From Eretmocerus hayati (taxonomy: Eukaryota; Arthropoda; Insecta; Hymenoptera; Aphelinidae), in NCBI GenBank assembly GCA_029851415.1, contig CM056742.1, positions 91,378,748 through 91,442,747 on the forward strand: a DNA stretch of 64,000 bases, in the 5' to 3' direction. The notes beneath the pieces are model-generated. The model searched no databases. It saw nothing but the letters and a program-made list of their open reading frames with translations, and had not been told where the DNA came from. Of this stretch, positions 44,500 through 56,564 are shown piece by piece. The position numbers and the translations under genes were made by a program. The stretch's first letter is position 1; every line of letters begins with the position of its first letter.

Positions 44500-47400
44500 G
44501 TCTGCAATGCTGAGAATCAGTATTGAAATCGTTTGAGGCGGATTGAGTTCTCGATGTTTGCAATACTGGAAGACGGTACTGGAATCGATCGGGGCAGATA
44601 GGATTTCAAGTCCTCGATACTAACAATCATCATTCAGGTATATTGACGTAGATAGAATATACGGTATCCAATGTTAGAGGTCAGTATTTGGATCTATTGA
44701 GGCAGATAGGACTTCCCATTCCCAATCTGATACACAGCATTCGAATTAATTCAAGTAGATATGATATAAGGTCTGCAATGCTGAAAATCAGTATTGAGAT
44801 CGATTGAAGCGGATTGAGAACCCGATGTTTCCACTACTGAGATACAGTACTGAAATCGATTCGGGCAGGTAGGATTCTAAGTCCTCAATACTGATATCCA
44901 GCATTCAAATCGATTCAAGTAGATAGGATATAAGATCTGCAATGCTGAAAATCAGTTTTGAGATCGATTCAAGCGGATTGAGAACCCGATGTTTCCAATA
45001 CTGAAATACAGTACTGAAATCGATTGGGGCAGATAGGATTTCGAGTCCTCAATACTGATATCTAGCATTCAATCCGATTCAGGTAAATATCATATGAGGT
45101 CTGCAATGTTGAAAATCAGTATTGGAATCGATTGAAGCGGATTGACAACCCGATGTTTCCAATACTGAAAAACAGTTCTGGAATCGATTGGGGCAGTTAG
45201 GATTTCAAGTCCTCAATACTGGAATCCAGCATCCAAATCGATTCAAGTAGATAGGATATAAGGTTTCTAATGCTTACTTCCAGTATTGAGATCGATTGAA
45301 GTGGATTTAGATAGCGATCTACCCAATACTGAGAGACAGTACTCAAATCGATTCAGGTTATTAGAATATAAGGGCTAGAATACTCACAGTCAGTATTGAG
45401 ATCGATTGAAGTGGGTTGAGATCTCGAAGTTCCCAATACTCGAAAACAGTACTGGATTCGACTGGGCAGATAGGATTTCAAGTCCCCAATACTGATATTT
45501 AGCATTCAATTCGATTCAGGTAAAAATCATATAAGGTCTGCAATGCTGAACATCAGTATTGAGATCGATTGGAGCGTACTGAGAACCCGATGTTTCCAAT
45601 ACTGAAATACAGTACTGGAATCGACTGGGGCAGATAGGATGGCAAGTCCTGAATACTGATATCTAGCACTGATATCCAGCATTCATTCCGATTCAGGTAG
45701 ATAGGATATGAGGTTTCTGATGCTTACTTTCAGTATTCAGATCGATTGAAGTGGATTGAGATCCCGATATTCCCAATACTGAAATACAGTACTGGAATCG
45801 ATTTGGGCAGATAGGATCTCAAGTCCTCAATACTGATATCCAGCATTTAAATCGATTCAAGTAGATAGGATATAAGATCTGCAATGCTGAAAATCAGTAT
45901 TGAGATCGATTGAAGCGGATTGAGAACCCGATGTTTCCACTACTGAAATACAGTACTGAAATCGATTCGGGCAGGTAGGATTTGAAGTCCTCAATACTGA
46001 TATCCAGCATTCAAATCGATTCAAGTAGATAGGATATAAGATCTGCAATGCTGAAAATCAGTATTGAGATCGATTCAAGCGGATTGAGAACCCGATGTTT
46101 CCAATACTGAAATACAGTACTGAAATCGATTGGGGCAGATAGGATTTCGAGTCCTCAATACTGATATCTAGCATTCAATCCGATTCAGGTAAATATCATA
46201 TGAGGTCTGCAATGTTGAAAATCAGTATTGGAATCGATTGAAGCGGATTGAGAACCCGATGTTTCCAATACTGAAAAACAGTTCTGGAATCGATTGGGGC
46301 AGTTAGGATTTCAAGTCCTCAATACTGAAATCCAGCATCCAAATCGATTCAAGTAGATAGGATATAAGGTTTCTAATGCTTACTTCCAGTATTGAGATCG
46401 ATTGAAGTGGATTGAGATAGCGATCCACCCAATACTGAGAGACAGTACTCAAATCGATTCAGGTTATTAGAATATAAGGGCTAGAATACTCTCAGTCAGT
46501 ATTGAGATCGATTGAAGTGGGTTGAGATCTCGAAGTTCCCAATACTCGAAAACAGTACTGGATTCGACTGGGCAGATAGGATTTCAAGTCCCCAATACTG
46601 ATATTTAGCATTCAATTCGATTCAGGTGAAAATCATATAAGGTCTGCAATGCTGAACATCAGTATTGAGATCGATTGAAGCGGATTGAGAACCCGATGTT
46701 TCCACTACTGAAATACAGTACTGAAATCGATTCGGGCAGGTAGGATTTTAAGTGCTCAATACTGATATCCAGCATTCAAATCGATTCAAGTAGATAGGAT
46801 ATAAGATCTGCAATGCTGAAAATCAGTATTGACATCGATTCAAGCGGATTGAGAACCCGATGTTTCCAATACTGAAATACAGTACTGAAATCGATTGGGG
46901 CAGATAGGACTTCGAGTCCTCAATACTGATATCTAGCATTCAATCCGATTCAGGTAAATATCATATGAGGTCTGCAATGCTGAAAATCAGTTTTGAAATC
47001 GATTGAAGCGGATTGAGAACCCGATGTTTCCAATACTGAAAAACAGTTCTGGAATCGATTGGGGCAGTTAGGATTTCAAGTCCTCAATACTGAAATCCAG
47101 CATCCAAATTGATTCAAGTAGATAGTATATAAGGTTTCTAATGCTTACTTCCAGTATTGAGATCGATTGAAGTGGATTGAGATAGCGATCTACCCAATAC
47201 TGAGAGACAGTACTCAAATCGATTCAGGTTATTAGAATATAAGGGCTAGAATACTCACAGTCAGTATTGAGATCGATTGAAGTGGGTTGAGATCTCGAAG
47301 TTCCCAATACTCGAAAACAGTACTGGATTCGACTGGGCAGATAGGATTTCAAGTCCCCAATACTGATATTCAGCATTCAAATCGATTCAGGACGATAAAT

Positions 47401-48410
47401 AAACTCGTCAATGCTCATAGTCAGTATTGGAACCGATAGACGTAGTGTGAGTTATTGAACTTCCCATTCCTGAAAGTTAGTATTGGAATCGATTGAGGCC
47501 GATAGAATTCGAGTGGCTGACGCTAGGTGGCGTTTCGATGACCATCTCAGTTTGCATCCAAATATCATGGGATTGCTTTCTCGCAAGCGACGAACCATCT
47601 CTCCTGTTCCTATATAAGACTGATGAGTGACAGAACCTCCAAATAGCGTTTAGTTATGTAATGTGATGATATGTTAATGCGATCATGATTAAAATAAGTA
47701 TTGAATTGTATTGAAACCTTACCTGTAATGTGAGTGATGTATATGTGAGACGTTGATTTGTAATAATGACTGAAAGTCAGTATTGAGGTCGATTGAGGCC
47801 GATTGAGTTCTCGATGTTCCCAATACTGAAAATCAGTATCGGAATCGATTGAGGCAGATAGGATCCCGAATCTCCAATATTAATATCCAGCATTCAAATC
47901 GATCCGGATGAATAGGATATAAGGTCTCCAATGACTCTAGTCAGTATTGAGGTCGATTGGGGCGGATTCAGATCTCGATGGTTCCAATACTGAACAACAG
48001 TATTGGGATCGATTGATGCGCATAGCATTTCTGATATCCTATACTGATTTCCAGCATTCGAATCGATTCAGATGAATAGGATATAAGGTGTCCAATGATT
48101 CTAGTCAGTATTGAGTTCGATTGAGGTTCCAATGAAGAGTAACAGTATAGGAATCGATTGAGGCGGATAGGATTTCGGATATCCAATACTGATTTCCAGC
48201 ATTCAAATCGATTCAGATGAATAGGATATGAGGTGTCCAATGATTCTATTCAGTATCGAGTTCGATTGAGGTTCCAATGCAGAATAACAGTATTGGAATC
48301 GATTGAGGCGGATAGGATTTCGGATATCCAATACTGATTTCCAGCATTCAAATCGATTCAGATGAATAGGATATAAGGTCTCCAATGATTCTAGTCAGTA
48401 TTGAGGTCGA
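44500..48410 (+). repeat. Sat-C array in S2, ~165-bp units
   Basis: Units of roughly 163-175 bp marked by aacccgatgtttccaatact and aatcgattggggcagatagg (44821, 44985, 45150, 45586, 45927, 46092, 46255, 46694, 46857, 47020). Blocks recur at about 1107 bp and 765 bp. Each unit has a CAGTATTGAnnTCGATTG-like motif and a short inverted repeat CAATACTG...CAGTATTG or a variant. A unique spacer interrupts the array at 47505-47765. Confidence 0.88.
47505..47765 (+). other. Unique spacer inside Sat-C
   Basis: About 260 bp without satellite motifs. It contains gctgacgctaggtggcg and a TATA-like tcctatataagactg at ~47610. It has no open frame of note. It could be a remnant of the original core of the element or a later small insertion. 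Confidence 0.5.
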
Positions 48411-48590
48411 TTGGCAATCTCTCTCTCAATGCGTATGGTCGGCATTGGTAAAGATTGGTCAACACTGTTTGAATCCCGATCAACATCATTGATCGCGATT
48501 GAACTCCAATCTTCTCCAATCCTGAAAATCATGTTTCAAATTCATCATAAGTTTCTAGATTCAGATCGATTGAGTGTTTTTCTATCGAAT

Positions 48591-48613
48591 CCAATCGAAC
48601 TTTTGCAGCAGGG
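48591..48613 (-). repeat. S2 right terminal inverted repeat
   Basis: Identical to the S1 terminus at 18583-18605; followed directly by the interrupted Sat-D unit (aagacgttgctgcacc). Confidence 0.9.
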
Positions 48614-48915
48614 AAGACGTTGCTGCACCATTTATTGCGACCAATTTCTGGAATTCATGGAGAAGTTTGCTATAAAACGTTGGCAACACGTCGCTGCAAC
48701 TTTCACTGCAACCAAATCTCAAGCTTGGGGAAAAAAAGTTGGACTGAAACGTTGCTGCAACGATTCTACAACGTACTTCGGAACGCTGCCGAGAGAAGAT
48801 CGGGTCAGTGTTGTATAGGAAGTTGCAGAAACGTTGCTAAGACGTTGCTACACCATTCATCGCAACCGATTTCTAACATTCACTGAGAATGTTGCTATAA
48901 AACATTGCTAACGAG
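48614..48915 (-). repeat. Sat-D segment right of S2
   Basis: Continues the unit broken by S2 and pairs with 36215-36516 of the left arm. Confidence 0.85.
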
Positions 48916-49384
48916 CCCTATCGGGGAAAATCATGTAATGCGCATGACGTCAATTCATAATGTCATGTCTTCTAGAAAACATGAGTAATAAAATTGTCAA
49001 TTCGTGACATGAGTCGGAAGTAGTAACATGACATCATGAAACCTTGTCGTGAACATTTGTCATGAATCTTCGTCATGGTTCTCCGTATGTCCCGTGGCCT
49101 TGGTCGTGGCATGGGCAGCTGTTATGGGACTTTGTCGTGAACTTTTGTCAGGGATTTACGAATTCTTAACATACTTCGAGGCATGTTATGGGACCTTGTC
49201 ATGATCTTCTGTCATGAATTCACACATTTTTTACATACTTTGAGGCACATCATGGGACCTTGTCATAATCTTTGCCGTGGATTGACGAATTTTCCACATG
49301 CTTTCCCTGCCTAAGGGAGCCGGGTTAGCTCAGCCGACTCGGCTCCATATATAATTTTCTCAGGATTTGTGTCTAGATCGCAAC

Positions 49385-50184
49385 TAGGGCTGCCGTCTAG
49401 CGAGAAACCCGAGAAATTTGGATGTTCTCTTCTCGGCGAGAAAAATTTAAGTTCGTTCTCGTCCTCGGTTTTTAAGACTCGAGAACGAAAATTTGTGATC
49501 TCGTCTCGCCGAGAAATTTCTCGGCCTCCGACGAGACTTCTCGGCAGAATTTTTGACTGACCTATAGCGTTCGGTTCTACGTATAACTGTAGTTGATAAA
49601 AGCTATCAATTTGATCAAGAAGCATGTTGAGTTGCATTCAACATGGTTTTCGATAGAATAGAAAATACGATCTGGCGATTTGGCAGAAAAGTTTATGAGA
49701 ACGGTTCTGAGATGTAGCTTCTCCTCGCTTTCGAAGCTGGGTGAGAGGAGTACTGAAACATTCTCGTAAAAGCAACTGGGTTCATTCCGTCACGCTTATT
49801 TTTTCTGAAGGGTCTCTGATTGAAACTATACAGAGATGTTCCTTGAATGATATCATTTTGAGAGCTCTTTTATGTATCAACAGGTCGATGCATTCAGATT
49901 TGAAGAGCTTCATTCGCACAGGCGTAGTGTTACCAAATCATGTCATCAATATTTCCAAGTAGTATGTATCTTCGTTCATGATGCAGATGTTTTCTAATAT
50001 TCATTTCTCTATCTCAATCCAATTTTTGGAATCATGGAACTCTCGCGAGAAATCTCGAGAATCGCAGGAAGCTTCTCGTCTCGTCGAGAATTAATTTTAC
50101 GAGAATTCTGGTGACCTCCGTTCTTGTTCTCGCTCGATCTCGCTCGACGAGAACGAGAAATTCTCGAGCTCGGTGGCAGCCCTA
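49385..50184. mobile_element. Mirror copy of the hAT-type element
   Basis: 800 bp, TAGGGCTGCC...GGCAGCCCTA, flanked by ATCGCAAC (49377-49384 and 50185-50192), the reverse complement of the TSD in the left arm. Confidence 0.92.
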
Positions 50185-50259
50185 ATCGCAACTGAAAAAG
50201 CCAGTTGTATAGACGAAAAGTCGATTAATGAGGGTATACTATGAAGAAAAGAAAAAAGA

Positions 50260-50375
50260 ACATTTGGGTCAAGTTTGTCCGAATTTGGACATTTCGGCCG
50301 GGACTGGGTCACGAACCCACGAACTTTAGATAGTTCCGATCCGAAGTCCGACACCTTACCTTGGGACCAGCAAGA
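50260..50375 (-). repeat. Mirror copy of the tRNA-Arg-like SINE head
   Basis: Reverse complement of 34755-34870, including gggtcacgaacccacgaac (box B) and the TCG anticodon arm. Confidence 0.6.
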
Positions 50376-50669
50376 AAGGTTAGGTGGCGAGCGTTTAAAA
50401 GCTTACTCGAAGTGCGGGTCGCTATAGCTACACCTGAAGCACAATAGAAAATCCCATGACAATTGCCAATGACATGATTCAGGCCGCGGAAAATTATGAC
50501 GGAAATTCATGACAAAACTGCACGACAAATGTTCCTGGCAAGGTTTCATGATGTCATGTTACTCCTTCGGACTCATGTCACGAATTGACAAGTTTATCAC
50601 TCATGTTTTCTAGAAAATGTGACATCGTAATTCTATGTCATGCGCATTTCATGATTCTTCCCAATAGGG

Positions 50670-51700
50670 AGTTGATGCAACTTCCCCTGCAACCAAACCT
50701 CAAGCTTAGAGGGAAAAAGTTTGGACTAAAACTTTGGTTTCCATAACGTACTTTGCGACGCTACTCGACAATGTTGCTGAGTGGATACAGAGTTAACGTT
50801 CCAGGAACAGTTGCACAACGTTACTGTGACGCGGCTGTAACTTTTATTGCAACCAATTCCCCGATCCGGTTGAGGAAGGTTGGACTGAAACAGTGCTACA
50901 ATGTTCCTTCAACCAACTCTGCAACCTTGCTGAGAGGAGTCCGGGTCAACGTCGCATAGATAGTTGTCCAATCGTTGCTTATTTGTTGCTGCAACTCTTA
51001 TTGCAACCAATTTCCGAAATCCGTGGAAGGAGTTTCGCTGTAATGTTGCTGCAACGTTTCTACACCCAACTCTGCAACCTTGCTTAGAGAAGTTCGGGTC
51101 AACGTCGCATAGATGGTTGCCCGAACGTCGCTTATTCGTTGCTGCAACTCTTATCGCAACCAGCTCCCGGAATCCACGGAAGAAGTTTCACTGTAACGTT
51201 GCCACAACGTTTCTACACTCAATCCTGCAACCTTGCTGAGAGAAGTTCGGGTCAACGTCGCGTAGATATTTGCCCAAACTTCGCTTAGCCTTCGCTGCAA
51301 CTCTCAACGCAAGCAGCTCCCGGGATCCACGGAAAGAGGGTGATCTGGAACTCCGCTGCAACGTTTCTACAACCCACTTTGGAATGTTGCTCGGATCAGT
51401 TCGGGTCGAAGTTTCAGCGAACTTTGCACAGACGTTGCTGACATGTTGCTGCAAATTCTACTGTAACCAAATCGCAAACTTCAGGCGTAAAGGTTGCACT
51501 GAAACGTTCCTGCAACGATCCTACAACGTACTTGGCAACGCTGCCGAGAGGAGGTCGGGCCAGTGTTGCATGAAAGGTTGCACAGATATTACTAACACTT
51601 CGCTGCAACTTTTATTGCGACCAAACCTCCTACTGCGTATGATGGCAAACTGCCATGGAAGTATCGACAACGTTGCAGCAACGTCTTCACAACTTTCCGT
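50670..51700 (-). repeat. Sat-D, outer part of right arm and beyond
   Basis: GTTGC/GCAAC units continue past the palindrome end (50920) for about 780 bp with diverged ~160-bp spacing (ttgctgcaactcttattgca recurs). The left arm lacks this extension, so the inverted duplication broke inside the array. Confidence 0.8.
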
Positions 51701-51739
51701 GATTCCTATGAATGCGTCCTCAGTACTTTTCGTAGTTCA

Positions 51740-51752
51740 CCCCCCCCCCCCC
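51740..51752 (+). repeat. C13 homopolymer
   Basis: A 13-C run just beyond the end of Sat-D. No function is apparent. Confidence 0.85.
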
Positions 51753-54700
51753 TGCGCACAAAGCCGAGTGCACTCGACCTAACTGAGTGTGTTGATTCTA
51801 TGCTAGGACCCTAACCTTTTTCAAACAATCATCGACTCTTCGAGACACGTGCGATAGCGCAAATTGAAGCTGAGATAATTTTCTTGAGGATGGGATGAAT
51901 TAAATTATCAAAAATGTATTGCTATGATGATGGAGGAGCGATTGAAAACTGAAAATCCAAGAGATTTACGCATATCCTAGGCCAACCATTCCATGTACAA
52001 TCGAAATTGAACACGCTTATATGATGCCGGTATACGTTAGTCGGGGTTCCTGGGGGTCAGAGAATCCGAACCCACCCTCAAAAAATCGAATTTAGTTCCC
52101 TCAAGTAACCCGAATGGGAGAGAGTTCCAGTCCTTGACATTTCCACGAAAGCATGGGAAAGGATTTCGTTATCCACCCTCAGTTGTCTAAAGCTACGTCT
52201 ACATGCTGTCCAGGATGCTGGATGCTCTATCCAGAATCCAATGTATTTTGGTGCAATTGGGGAATCATCTTATTCCAAGAATCGAGATCGCATTTTGAGT
52301 TATTTCTGAAAATGTATATTGTGTAATAGTGTATAAAGCAAGGGCATCGATACTTTACGCACTGGTCGGAAATTTCCACACACTTTACGCGACGTAGTCG
52401 TTGCGTATCCTAATTTTTGTAAACAATGTGCGCAAAGTTAGGGCTCTTCACAACGAAAAATGTTCCTTGCGCACTAACTTCACGCACATGATCTCGAAAT
52501 AGTATATTTCGCACCAAGTTATGAGTTTGCAGCTTGGTTTCGATCGATTCGTTTTTGAATTATTAGCTTGGAAGCGAGGAACCCCATGAGCAAGGCGCGA
52601 AGATCATTTTTCGCTATTCTGTAGGCACACAAACATTGGGAAATTGCAAGAATGTGATTTTTTGAATTTTTCAAATTCTTTCACAGCTTGAGAGGAACTT
52701 ATTCCATTCGAAGACGTCCGGATCAACTTCTCGTGGATTTTTACAAATTGTTCAAGGGAAGTTCTCTCAGTTTTTCTTAAGCGTGGGAGATATTCGAGGA
52801 TTTTTCTTAAGAAATTTCTCCAAATTTACTAGAGCTCCATAACTCTTATGGAAGATGTTGTATCACAAAATGTGTACATCAATCGTTTGTACGTCTATGA
52901 AGAACAGACAATGGAAGGTTCAGTGACTTGTTATAGAACGCTCCCTGTTTTCGTTATTCGAGAATTCTCCGTCGAGATTTTATACTTCAATCACTATTTT
53001 CCTATTGGGAGAGAAAATAAGACAAACAAAAGACATTTTTGTATTTGTGGATAAACAAAGAATCTAGACCAAAATCCTCAAGTCACGCAAACACGATAGG
53101 TACTACGAGAAAAAGTACTCAACATTTCCTACCTTTGTTTGACTTATTACAAAAACAACTCAGAATGCGATTTTGATTCTTGTCAGAGACTGATCCTATG
53201 TGTGCTCAGGAACACATCGCACAGGCGTTTTGGGTGCTCTATTTTGACCAAATATGAACGAAATACAAGGCCACAGTGCACCTTATCGGCTTACTCTGCC
53301 CAGCTCGAGATATTTGATTTCCAACACTTTTGAGTTTGAGTTTGGGTAATGCGATGAACCTAAACAGTCCTTGGGAATTCTGCATCCTGAATGATGCCCG
53401 TATCATCCAATCTATGATGTTGATCTGCTACTGCGCTCGGAGTTCTCACCAAATGAAGAAATATTAGCAAGCAGAATTTGGAACATCATAATCTAATGGT
53501 GTTAACAAGAAAACCGGTTATGGATTGAGTTGCAACGGAATGATCTCAGAACTGCCTACTCCCAGGGCTACTCAATTTCACATCAGGACAAGTGGTCAAA
53601 ATATTTTCATCAATTGGAAATTTTGAAGTATGATTGAACGTAGGATCTCACGTCATTGTGTATTGATAGATCTCGTTGCTTCAAATTTGTATTCTTACAA
53701 CATATTAGAGAACACATCATTCACCCTCCATATGTGGCACATCGAATCTTGTCATCCTGTTGTATTTGGTGGCTATAAGGACCAAAAACTCACATGTTTA
53801 TCGCTTTTTACTCAAATGCAGTGGAATTTGGAATCAATCGACTTCTGAAGCTACCAGTGGGACACTGGGATTTCCAAATTCCGGAGGTAATCTATGTTAC
53901 ACATCATACTCTGCAATCATCAAACCCTGAAAGATAGAATCGACTGCAAAGGAATAACAAGCCAAACAATGATGGAATCGTCACTCACGTGGCATTTTCC
54001 AACTGTTTCATGTCACATTGCCGTATACAGCAGTATTTCGGCGCGCTGGTTTCGTTCCTGATACTCAAACAAGTTCAACCATTGCGTAAGTGTGTGTACT
54101 TGATGAATAAATACTTGAAAATCGAGATATATTGATACTCATATCGAAGATCTATGTGGCTAGTATTGTTTAAAATAACTCGTACGCTGGTTTGCAGACG
54201 GAATCTGAGAGCCGTTGATGTTTACTATTAGGAAACTTTGGTAGAAAATTACAAGATATTTTAATTCTTCCTTATCTCATGTACGTGGCACGTGTACATC
54301 GTAATGCATGGTGAATATCAGTAATCTTACAGGAAATTGAAGAAAGCCACTACGATGGAGAAAATTATCAAACGATTGTGTCTGTTACACTAACGTTAGA
54401 TAACTCTTTCAGATCTATGCGAACCAATGTGAAACCTGTAGGCCCAAAACTATTGTTCTCAGTCCTTGTTGGACCTTCCAATGATAAATCATAGCCCAAA
54501 TGCAATTCAAGCTATTTTCATTTAAACTTGAGGGTTTCTTCGTGGATACGATTATTTCCCAACAAAAATTCCTAGGATCAAAATCTGTTATACATTGACG
54601 TGTGAGGGATAATGATGCAGATATTTACTTATGTTTTGGCTATTGGTTATCAGATCACAGTGAAAAAGTGAATACTCCACCCAAACAATCTCTGTAACAA

Positions 54701-55440
54701 CAGAAGTATAATATATAGAATAAACAACAAGAAAGCGTAACTTCACGAGCTCATACGATGACGAGTGGGTGCTCAAATCGGCTGGTTTTACCCGTGGGAT
54801 CTTATAAAATGGAACGTAATGTCACTGGAAGACAATAAGGGATCAGGGATGGAATATTCGATTCCTTTTCTAGTATTCTCGCGCTGAAATTAAGGGAAGA
54901 ATATTTTTCTCTCATCGTGGCTGGAGCACTTTTGGGAAGTGAGAGGTTCTAGTATGGCGCATTCTTCGTGACTAGTTGCCTACATCATTCTCTATCGATT
55001 CAATTTAAATTTATCCATAAAAAAATCTTGCTTGGTCGAAGAAGATCGGTAGCTGGACTCCACTGTTCCTTTGGGAACAGTCACCATCCATCAGCAAAAG
55101 GTGATGAATGAAGCCGCAGGGATGTAACACTCAAGCGTTTGCAAGCCACAGAGTATGACCTATCGGCGCATTATTGCATACTCTATACGTGTATTTCTAT
55201 ATCCGTGGATGTGTATTAATACCCAGGTTCGCTGTAGGCGAAAGCGCTTGAGCACTAGACTCTACGACCTTAGAGCGTGTCCACAAATGATGACATGCCA
55301 TGCGACCGCGCAATGCTAACTTGCAATGCCATGCCATCGCGCGATGCGGGGGCCACCCAACCTCGTATAATTTTACGTTTTTCGTTCGGTGAGTCAAAAC
55401 TTTGTTTCCCATTGCAGCTCTTAGGAGGTGGGTGGGGTCG
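51753..55440. other. Unrecognised AT-rich region
   Basis: About 3.7 kb with only short open frames (under 75 codons), no recognised domain, tandem array or TIR. A small hairpin ctgttcctttgggaacag lies near 55062. It may hold decayed elements or non-coding host DNA. Confidence 0.4.
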
Positions 55441-55700
55441 ATTTTTCCGAAAGGTAAATTTGCCGAAAAAAAATTTCCGATAAGAAATATTTTCAGATAG
55501 GCAATCTATCCGAATATGAATTCCCGAAAAGAAAAGTCTCCGAAGGATTACCTTCAGAACAAACAGGTTTTCGAAAGTTACAGTATCCGAATCGATGTTA
55601 TCTGATGGTCAATTATTCCGACGGGAGCAACTCTCCGAAAATAATATTCCGAAGGGTAAATTATCCGAATATGAGTTTCCGAAGGGACAACTTTCCGAAT
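55441..55700 (+). repeat. Array of degenerate TCCGAA motifs
   Basis: About 14 copies of TCCGAA or one-base variants, spaced roughly 15-22 bp, with variable fill (ttatccgaatatgagtttcc, gaagggacaactttccgaat). The phase is irregular, so this is a cryptic repeat and not a clean minisatellite. Confidence 0.65.
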
Positions 55701-56144
55701 AAATCCATTCGTTTCCAGATCCAGCTCATGGTCGCTATTTCTATCGGAAAAAATTGGTCTCATAAGCGCCATGGCACCACTTGAGCAGATTGAGAGAGTT
55801 AGAACAGGGTAGAACATTTTCGCAACGAAGAAACTCAACTGTCAACTTTCGAAATAGAATGATTAAAATGTGTTTCTGTACGCTTGTATTACACTTTGCT
55901 TCGCTCTCCACCATTCATCTGAGGCGATCTCGGCCAATCGGGTCCCTTCTGGCGATAGGTTGGGAATACAGTGGGAATACGACAACTTCAGTGTGATCTG
56001 GGTTACACTGCACGGCTATGCTGGCCAATTGGCCAAAACCCAGCTCACTCACGTTAAATTGCGTGAAATTTCGGTCAACTGTGTGTCTGCTACTGTATGT
56101 ATAATTGGGCCGAACAGCCACGCCTTCCGCATAACCGGGTAGAG

Positions 56145-56218
56145 CATCCAGTGGCTTAGTCGGTTAAGGATGCTCCCTAGCTAAAATGCAGTGATCGTGG
56201 CGCTAAATTTGTTTATTG
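56145..56218 (+). repeat. tRNA-like SINE fragment
   Basis: Contains tggcttagtcggttaagg, a good tRNA D-arm/box A, but no box B. The inverted-repeat block at 56219 cuts it off. Confidence 0.45.
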
Positions 56219-56501
56219 TAGATATAAAATCAACCAGACAACGGAAATCGGGAAGCCATGTTTACCCACGTGCGGATAATTTTTCTGCGTATTTCAAAAA
56301 AATTTCCATCAAGATCGGTGCAGAATTGAGATATGAAGTTGCAGGAATAATTCTGGAGAATAGTGGGTACATTCCTAAAACTATATGAGCTCAATTTTGC
56401 ACCGATCTTGATGGGACTTTTTTTAAAATTTGCAGAAAAATTATCCGCACGTGACTAAACATCGCTTTCCGTTCTCCGTTGTCTGGTTGATTTTATATCT
56501 A
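56219..56501. repeat. 283-bp inverted-repeat element
   Basis: Arms of about 120 bp (from tagatataaaatcaaccaga at 56219; mirror ends at 56501) with moderate divergence around a ~45-bp middle. The arms share cacgtgcggataatttttct and catcaagatcggtgca. This is miniature-element-like; no TSD is clear. Confidence 0.75.
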
Positions 56502-56564
56502 ATTTAAACCAATTTGGCCGCGAGATGGCGCCACGCGCACTGTTTTGAGGCTGTGGAACGCCCT

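Larger units (their letters stand above)
39984..48613 (+). mobile_element. S2: complete satellite-filled TIR element
   Basis: An 8.63-kb element with TIRs CCCTGCTGCAAAAG... that match at 21 of 23 positions (39984-40006, 48591-48613). It interrupts Sat-D in the right arm of the inverted repeat. The left arm keeps the empty site (gtcttagc at 36513-36520, reverse of gctaagac). The flanks read gctaat | element | aagacg. That fits a 3-bp AAG duplication with one substitution, or AA plus an extra T. Order inside: left subterminal region, Sat-A in reverse orientation, Sat-C with a unique spacer, right subterminal region. There is no transposase, so mobilisation in trans is inferred. Confidence 0.87.
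48916..50669. mobile_element. Mirror copy of the 1.75-kb TIR element
   Basis: Reverse complement of 34460-36214, 1754 bp against 1755 bp, with both TIRs and all nested contents. It arose by the large inverted duplication and not by a separate insertion, since its surroundings are mirrored too. Confidence 0.88.
38358..50920 (-). repeat. Right arm of giant inverted repeat, interrupted by S2
   Basis: Mirror copy of 34209-38312. Without the S2 insertion (39983-48613) it is about 3.93 kb, against 4.10 kb for the left arm. Substitutions between the arms are few, so the duplication is recent or the arms are being homogenised. Confidence 0.93.

Noticed and set aside
47600..47660. Hammerhead ribozyme suggested by ctgatgag
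   Set aside because: The required GAAA element and flanking stems are not present at the right places.
52848..54776. Small frames of 60-75 codons as host genes
   Set aside because: No domain, splice context or periodic codon signal that I can see; length is within chance expectation.
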